A stretch of DNA of 64,000 nt from Herpetosiphon aurantiacus DSM 785 (lineage in GTDB: Bacteria; Chloroflexota; Chloroflexia; Chloroflexales; Herpetosiphonaceae): assembly GCA_000018565.1 (NCBI GenBank), contig CP000875.1:3921199-3985198 (forward strand), given 5' to 3'. Both the position numbers and the translations under genes were made by a program. Under the pieces are notes generated by a model. It saw nothing but the letters and a program-made list of their open reading frames with translations. It ran no database searches and had not been told where the DNA came from. Shown here piece by piece: positions 59,702 to 64,000 of the stretch. Each line of letters opens with the position of its first letter. Position 1 is the first letter of the stretch.

Positions 59702-59809
59702 TCCCTCACCCCCTAGGCCTCTCATGTCAAGGGTAGGTTTTAACGTTCCCCACCTCCAACCCCTCTCCTACTGCGGCGGGAGAGGGGACGGGGTGAGGGC
59801 ATGCACCCA
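59702..59809. repeat. Dispersed repeat family C, inverted pair
   Basis: TCCCTCACCCCCTAGGCCTC and, about 80 bases on, GGGAGAGGGGACGGGGTGAG. Inside is TCAAGGGTAGGTTTTAACG, a diverged copy of a segment in the 45015-45190 element. It lies between the convergent Spo0M gene and the next minus-strand gene. Confidence 0.75.
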
Positions 59810-59823
59810 AATCCATCATGTCG

Positions 59824-60588
59824 CTAACCTAAAACATATTGCGCCAAGGCTTTGTGCAATAAATTACGCAGCATCTGGCCAAAATGGCGATTCAGATCGG
59901 CTGGCAATAAGGCTAATTCTTTGGTCAGCGGCTGTGGTTGCCAGCCTTGAATCACCAACATCAAGGCCGCCTTCTGAAATTCAGTCAACACGGCTTTGGC
60001 TAAATCGCCGCCTAAGCACCAAACCTCAAATTTTTCTAAACCCTCAGCCGTTTGACGGTCATGCAAATCGACCAACGAATAAATATCAATATTCGTCCAG
60101 AGTGCCCCAGCCTTGGCTTGCTCCAAAAGATGTCCACCATGAAACACGATTAAATCGCGGAAACCCTCGCCCCCAGCCACACAAAACACCGCATCAAGCG
60201 CCGCCAATTGCTCAGGATGGCGTTTGGCAAAATGTTCAAGCGCCACTTCGATACTGCGCAGGTAGGCGGGCAAAACATACGGCTTGCTAGCTTGGGCATA
60301 TTCAACAATCCGATGCGCCAAATTCGGCAATAATACTTCGCGCAAACTAGCCAACGCCGCCATAATTGCAGGCAATTGAGCAGCATCAAACGACGATTCA
60401 ACCCCAATTGCGTTGATGCCTGGATAGATTGTCGCCAGATGTTCGCCATATTTTTTGGCATACACTGCATGCATGCCATGGCGTGGGCAGCCACCACGTT
60501 CGACTCCAGGCCCACGAAAATGCGCTCGGATCGGCGCAAACAGAATATAACTTGCTTGCAATTGTTCAGCAATCTGCAGATCGTTCAT
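59824..60588 (-). CDS. Unidentified cytoplasmic protein
   Basis: 254 residues from ATG 60588 (GGGGG upstream); 60615 is an alternative start. No family is recognised. A conserved-looking N-terminal segment reads ILFAPIRAHFRGPGVERGGC and PRHGMHAVYAKKYGEHL. Several motifs suggest a globular alpha/beta enzyme: AVFCVAGGEGFRDLIVFHGG and WTNIDIYSLVDLHD. No membrane segment or signal peptide. Codon use is like neighbouring genes. It stands alone between a repeat and the DUF5107 gene. Confidence 0.78.
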   Translation of the reverse strand: MNDLQIAEQLQASYILFAPIRAHFRGPGVERGGCPRHGMHAVYAKKYGEHLATIYPGINAIGVESSFDAAQLPAIMAALASLREVLLPNLAHRIVEYAQASKPYVLPAYLRSIEVALEHFAKRHPEQLAALDAVFCVAGGEGFRDLIVFHGGHLLEQAKAGALWTNIDIYSLVDLHDRQTAEGLEKFEVWCLGGDLAKAVLTEFQKAALMLVIQGWQPQPLTKELALLPADLNRHFGQMLRNLLHKALAQYVLG

Positions 60589-60756
60589 CGCAGCAGCCCC
60601 CTTTTGAGCATTCACACACTAGCCATACTATAGAGCATAATCGCCCCAAACCTGGCAGAGTTTTCAGATTTCTCAGGCCAACTTCAGCCGCAAACTATGG
60701 TTTTTGGCCCACCACAGCGCTATACTCACCATAGCTATTTGATGTTGGAGGGATTT

Positions 60757-62910
60757 ATGTTTCGTCGAATAACTCTGAGTTTTTGCTTATTAATTGTCAG
60801 TTTGAGTTTCGTGCCCCAACGCCCAAGTTATGCTGCATTTACTGATGGTTTTGCCGATTCGGCCTTTCGCCAACGCTGGCAGCGTGCCGATCAAGCAGTG
60901 GCCGAAGGTCAAACCAGCCGTTCGTGGGTTTGGGGTCAAAACATCGGCCCACGAATAATCGAGCGCTATCAGCAATCGCCCCAAGCCAGCCGCCTCGTGC
61001 AATATTTTGATAAAGCTCGCATGGAAATTAGCCAGCCCGCTGCTGATCGTACCAGTGAGTGGTTTGCCACCAATGGTTTGTTGGTCGTTGAACTGATCAG
61101 CGGCCAGATGCAAACAGGCGATCAACGCTTCGAACCACGGACAGCAGCTAATGTGCCAATTGCTGGCGATCCTGCTAGCTCAAGCCCAACCTATGCTAGC
61201 CTTGCGCCAATCGCGACCACCAACGGCGATCATCGCAGCGAAAATCGCCAAGGCCAACGGATTAGCAGCCTGCTCGCGGCAAACGGCCAGATCAGCGATC
61301 AGCCAAATTTGGCAACTGCCAACACCACCATCGTGCAGTATGAAAGCGTCACGGGCCATAACGTGCCCAAAGTATTTTTCGATTTTCAGCAATCGTTAAG
61401 CACTGTAACCAATGTGTTAGGGACGTTTGGCTACCCAATCACCGAGGCATACTGGATCGACACAACGATTAACGGCCAAGCCCAACGCGTGCTATTCCAA
61501 GCTTTTGAACGCCGTGTGCTGACCTACAATCCCAATAATTCGGCGAATTGGCAAGTTGAAATGGGCAATGTGGGCAGTCATTACTATCGCTGGCGCTATA
61601 CCACGCCAATGTATTATTTTCAGGATAGCAGCATTGCGGCTAAAGTTTCTGAGGCTGGCACATTGGCCATCAATACCGAAGGCTATCAGCCAGCGCTGGT
61701 CGATAGCCTACCCAACGATCCAATTTACCCCTACAAACGGATTGATCGCAGCAAAATCACAGGCTATCAACCCAAACATTATCGTTTGCTCAAGCTTGAA
61801 AATCGTTATGTCACGCTAACGATCTTACCAGAACTGGGCGGACGAGTTTATCAGCTGATCAACAAAGCTACAGGCCAGAACTTGCTCTATCAAAATCCGG
61901 TGATCAAAGCCAGTCATTTAGGTCAACGGGGTTGGTGGCTGGCCGCAGGTGGTATCGAATGGGCCGCCCCAACCGAGGAGCATGGCTACCTCGAATCCGA
62001 GCCATGGGATTATCGCTTGGAGCAAACCAACGAGGCCGCACGGGTGATCGTTTCAACAACCGAGCGCCACACTGGCATTCAAATTGAAATCACGATTGAG
62101 CTAACCAACGATAGCCAAATTGTGAATATGCGCGGCAATTATCGCAACCCAACTGCTAGCCCACAACCATTTCAATTTTGGATGAATGCCATGATCGCAC
62201 CTGGCGGGATCAACCATTTGCAACGTAGCCTACATTTTGCCGTGCCAACCCAGCAGATGATTGTGCATGCAACGCAAGATGCAGCGCTGCCAGCACCACA
62301 ACAAACGATCAGCTGGCCTACTTTCAATCAGCGTGATCTTAGTCGTTATGCCACCTGGAACGGCTACATTGGCCTCTTTGCCGCCGACAACCTGAGCGGA
62401 AAATGGGCTGGCGTGTACGATCCAGCGCTCAACCAAGGCTTGATGTTGGTTGATCTTGATCCAAACTTGCCTGGGATTAAAACCTTTGCCTTTGGCGACC
62501 AATTTGATCGCAGCCTCTATACGACCGATGGCAGCGATTATGCCGAACTATGGCATGGTGCACAAGCCACATTTTGGGATTACCCAAGCCTAGCCGCAGG
62601 CCAAAGTCGTTCGTTCGAGGCCCATTGGCTGCCCTTGCACGATTTGGGCGATTTGAGTGCGGGCAATCGTTATGGCGCGGTTGGCTTGCAAATCAGCAGC
62701 AACGGCAATGTGAGCGTGGCAATTCAGCCAAGCCAAGCCTTCGTTGCAACGCCAATTCGCATTAGCAAGGCAGGCCAAACGCTCTGGCAAGGCACGTTTG
62801 ATCTCAAGCCGCAACAGCCACTACGGATTGAATTAACCCAAAATATTACGCGTGGCGAGCTGCTTGCAATCGAATGGGCTGGGCAAACTCAGCAAATCGT
62901 TGTTCCTTAG
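60757..62910 (+). CDS. Secreted DUF5107-containing protein
   Basis: 717 residues with a signal peptide (about 5-26, ending SYA). An N-terminal domain of about 260 residues (FADSAFRQRWQRADQAVAEG, VFEAF-like LFQAFERRVLTYNP) resembles stand-alone domains of Chloroflexota secreted proteins. The C-terminal half has a DUF5107 mutarotase-like beta-sandwich: YVTLTILPELGGRVYQLIN, AAGGIEWAAPTEEHG and LSGKWAGVYDP. Related domains occur in carbohydrate-active proteins; enzymatic activity is unproven. GGAGGG sets the start at 60757. Family B repeats follow the stop. Confidence 0.83.
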   Translation: MFRRITLSFCLLIVSLSFVPQRPSYAAFTDGFADSAFRQRWQRADQAVAEGQTSRSWVWGQNIGPRIIERYQQSPQASRLVQYFDKARMEISQPAADRTSEWFATNGLLVVELISGQMQTGDQRFEPRTAANVPIAGDPASSSPTYASLAPIATTNGDHRSENRQGQRISSLLAANGQISDQPNLATANTTIVQYESVTGHNVPKVFFDFQQSLSTVTNVLGTFGYPITEAYWIDTTINGQAQRVLFQAFERRVLTYNPNNSANWQVEMGNVGSHYYRWRYTTPMYYFQDSSIAAKVSEAGTLAINTEGYQPALVDSLPNDPIYPYKRIDRSKITGYQPKHYRLLKLENRYVTLTILPELGGRVYQLINKATGQNLLYQNPVIKASHLGQRGWWLAAGGIEWAAPTEEHGYLESEPWDYRLEQTNEAARVIVSTTERHTGIQIEITIELTNDSQIVNMRGNYRNPTASPQPFQFWMNAMIAPGGINHLQRSLHFAVPTQQMIVHATQDAALPAPQQTISWPTFNQRDLSRYATWNGYIGLFAADNLSGKWAGVYDPALNQGLMLVDLDPNLPGIKTFAFGDQFDRSLYTTDGSDYAELWHGAQATFWDYPSLAAGQSRSFEAHWLPLHDLGDLSAGNRYGAVGLQISSNGNVSVAIQPSQAFVATPIRISKAGQTLWQGTFDLKPQQPLRIELTQNITRGELLAIEWAGQTQQIVVP

Positions 62911-62930
62911 CAAAAATCTGTTTTTAACAA

Positions 62931-63060
62931 CCACGAAGTTTATTTTTTGATCCACGAAGGACACGAAGGTTAGGTTCTTAGCCACGAATTGCACGAATAA
63001 GCTATGCATCCCTCATCCTTCATAATTCCCTTTGCGCCTCTGCGTTGAAACCTAGCCCCT
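62931..63060. repeat. Family B repeat copies with an unrelated repeat tail
   Basis: AACCACGAAG, GATCCACGAAGGACACGAAG and GCCACGAATTGCACGAATAA lie close together, and TTTGCGCCTCTGCGTTGAAA follows at about 63030-63049; the last word resembles CTGCGCTGCTGCGTTAAA near 22141-22157. No ORF was seen. Confidence 0.65.
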
Positions 63061-63101
63061 GACCTGCAAAGAATCCGCAAGCTGGGGCTAGCTCAAAGAT
63101 T

Positions 63102-63130
63102 TTGACAAACCAGCGCCGCTTCCGTATACT
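63102..63130 (+). promoter_or_regulatory. Consensus promoter of the class III aminotransferase
   Basis: TTGACA (63102-63107) and TATACT (63125-63130) with an ideal 17-base spacer, about 97 bases upstream of the ATG. Confidence 0.8.
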
Positions 63131-63138
63131 AGCGCTCA

Positions 63139-63175
63139 AATAAAATCTATTTAATCCGACTAAATTGATTTTATT
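63139..63175 (+). promoter_or_regulatory. 15-bp inverted repeat in the aminotransferase leader
   Basis: AATAAAATCTATTTA (63139-63153) and TAAATTGATTTTATT (63161-63175) are reverse complements with one mismatch, around a 7-base loop (ATCCGAC). It starts 9 bases after the -10, so it lies at or just past the transcription start and may be an operator or a leader RNA hairpin. Confidence 0.6.
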
Positions 63176-63226
63176 CTACATAATCATATAACCAAACGTC
63201 GAGCATATATGGAAGGATCGAGCAGC

Positions 63227-64000
63227 ATGAGTGCAGCACAACTGCCCAAGGTCAGCGGCGAAGCCCTAAATCTCACCAAATCGATGGAATTGTTAGTCCA
63301 AGCCGAAGCGATTGTTCCAGGAACAACCCAATCGTTGATGAAACGGCCTGAGCAATTTGCCTATGGTTCGTTTCCAGTTTTTATTGATCATGGCGATGGC
63401 GCGTTGGTAACCGATGTTGATGGCAATCAATATATCGATTTTATTTGTGGCTTGGGTGCAACCACCTTGGGTCACAACCATCTAGCAGTGGTCGAGGCAA
63501 TTCGCAATAACTTGGATAAAGGGCTGATTCATTCGCTGCCCACCGAAGTTGAGCTACGCGCAACTCAAGCATTGATCGATATTATTCCGAATGCTGAAAT
63601 GGCTCGCTTCTTCAAAACTGGGGCTGATGCCACTTCGGCTGCTGTGCGTTTGGCTCGCCACCTGACCAAGCGCGAACGGATTATCACGGTCGGCTACAAT
63701 GGTTGGCACGACCATTTTATGTATTACACTCCTGGCGTGCCCGCAGTGCTCAGCCAATACACCGAACAAGTATCGTTGATGGCTCCCCACGAAAAGCCCA
63801 ACTTGATCGCTGCCATCAACAACCATGGCGATCAATTGGCCGCCGTGTTGCTTTCAATGCCCTACAAACACTGCTTGGATGCTGAGTATTTGAACGAAGT
63901 TAAGGCTGCTTGTCATGCAGTTGGCGCATTATTTGTGCTCGATGAAGTGGTAACGGGCTTCCGCTTGGCGTTGGGTGGGGCGCAAGAATTCTATGGCGTT
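63227..64000 (+). CDS. Class III aminotransferase of the glutamate-1-semialdehyde aminomutase family (partial)
   Basis: The frame opens at ATG 63227 (GGAAGG 10 bases upstream) and is still open at the window edge, giving 258 residues. The chain carries PVFIDHGDGALVTDVDGNQY, CGLGATTLGHNHLAV, the cofactor-binding TGADATSAAVRLAR and LDEVVTGFRLALGGAQEFYG, the HemL-type ends of the PLP domain. The PLP Lys would lie beyond the edge. HemL makes 5-aminolevulinate; related class III enzymes act in other pathways, including sugar and secondary metabolism, so the substrate is open. Confidence 0.88.
   Translation, partial: MSAAQLPKVSGEALNLTKSMELLVQAEAIVPGTTQSLMKRPEQFAYGSFPVFIDHGDGALVTDVDGNQYIDFICGLGATTLGHNHLAVVEAIRNNLDKGLIHSLPTEVELRATQALIDIIPNAEMARFFKTGADATSAAVRLARHLTKRERIITVGYNGWHDHFMYYTPGVPAVLSQYTEQVSLMAPHEKPNLIAAINNHGDQLAAVLLSMPYKHCLDAEYLNEVKAACHAVGALFVLDEVVTGFRLALGGAQEFYGV

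Noticed and set aside
1-64000. tRNA, rRNA, CRISPR array, transposase or prophage genes
   Set aside because: None was seen on reading: no cloverleaf-like intergenic segment, no regularly spaced direct repeats, no transposase or integrase motif.

Overview
The window reads as chromosomal DNA of a Gram-positive-like or monoderm filamentous bacterium, most likely a Herpetosiphon-type Chloroflexota. This is inferred from roughly balanced base composition, strong AGGAGG-type ribosome binding sites, the mix of families (Spo0M, SpoIIM fusion, STAND ATPase, DUF5107, CHAT protein, many lipoproteins with Thr/Pro-rich linkers) and three families of dispersed intergenic repeats. No rRNA, tRNA, CRISPR array, transposase or phage gene was seen. 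The ends cut two genes: an unidentified C-terminus at the left edge and a HemL-like class III aminotransferase at the right edge.

Layout. 1-5 kb: housekeeping genes cysS, prmA-rsmE (overlapping by one base) and a C-terminal processing protease. 5-10 kb (minus strand): a copper amine oxidase split over two adjacent genes, an M29 aminopeptidase and oligoendopeptidase PepF. 10.5-16.6 kb: an ABC exporter whose permease is a triple fusion (two ABC-2-like modules plus a SpoIIM-like module), then a CHAT caspase-like protein and a small membrane-prone partner. 16.8-25.8 kb: DUF454 protein and RarA (convergent, overlapping), a sorbosone-dehydrogenase-like lipoprotein, a molybdopterin-fold lipoprotein coupled to an STAS sensor, an isochorismatase-like hydrolase and a large flavin/iron-sulfur oxidoreductase.

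25.9-35.6 kb is the centrepiece: a compact, translationally coupled nonribosomal peptide locus. It has a TTGACA/TATAGT promoter with a perfect 14-bp palindrome as its spacer, a free-standing A-PCP loading module (pocket code DASTVAAVCK, aromatic), a GT4 glycosyltransferase whose C-terminus carries the same basic helix as the N-terminus of the next synthetase, and a single polypeptide with C-A-PCP-thioesterase-MFS transporter. The thioesterase has Cys in place of the nucleophile Ser. A phosphopantetheinyl transferase follows. The simplest model is a two-residue, possibly glycosylated peptide that is assembled, released and exported by one polypeptide chain plus accessories.

35.6-46.7 kb: surface polysaccharide and envelope functions: a NodB-type deacetylase, a Wzz-like/Wzm-like fusion permease, a Wzt-type ATPase, a YerB-like lipoprotein, a GT2/flippase-like pair, a TetR regulator divergent from a peroxiredoxin-like protein, and a UDP-glucose-dehydrogenase family enzyme. 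46.9-55.7 kb: RimI, a duplicated-domain lipoprotein, cmk, plsC, a tandem PH-domain membrane protein and an ABC-2 export operon ending near a response regulator. 55.7-64 kb: a STAND ATPase whose start codon overlaps that of a divergent HTH protein, a 59-codon Cys-containing small ORF, a trxA/MerR pair with a 19-bp-spacer promoter and internal dyad, Spo0M, an unidentified protein, a DUF5107 protein and the truncated aminotransferase.
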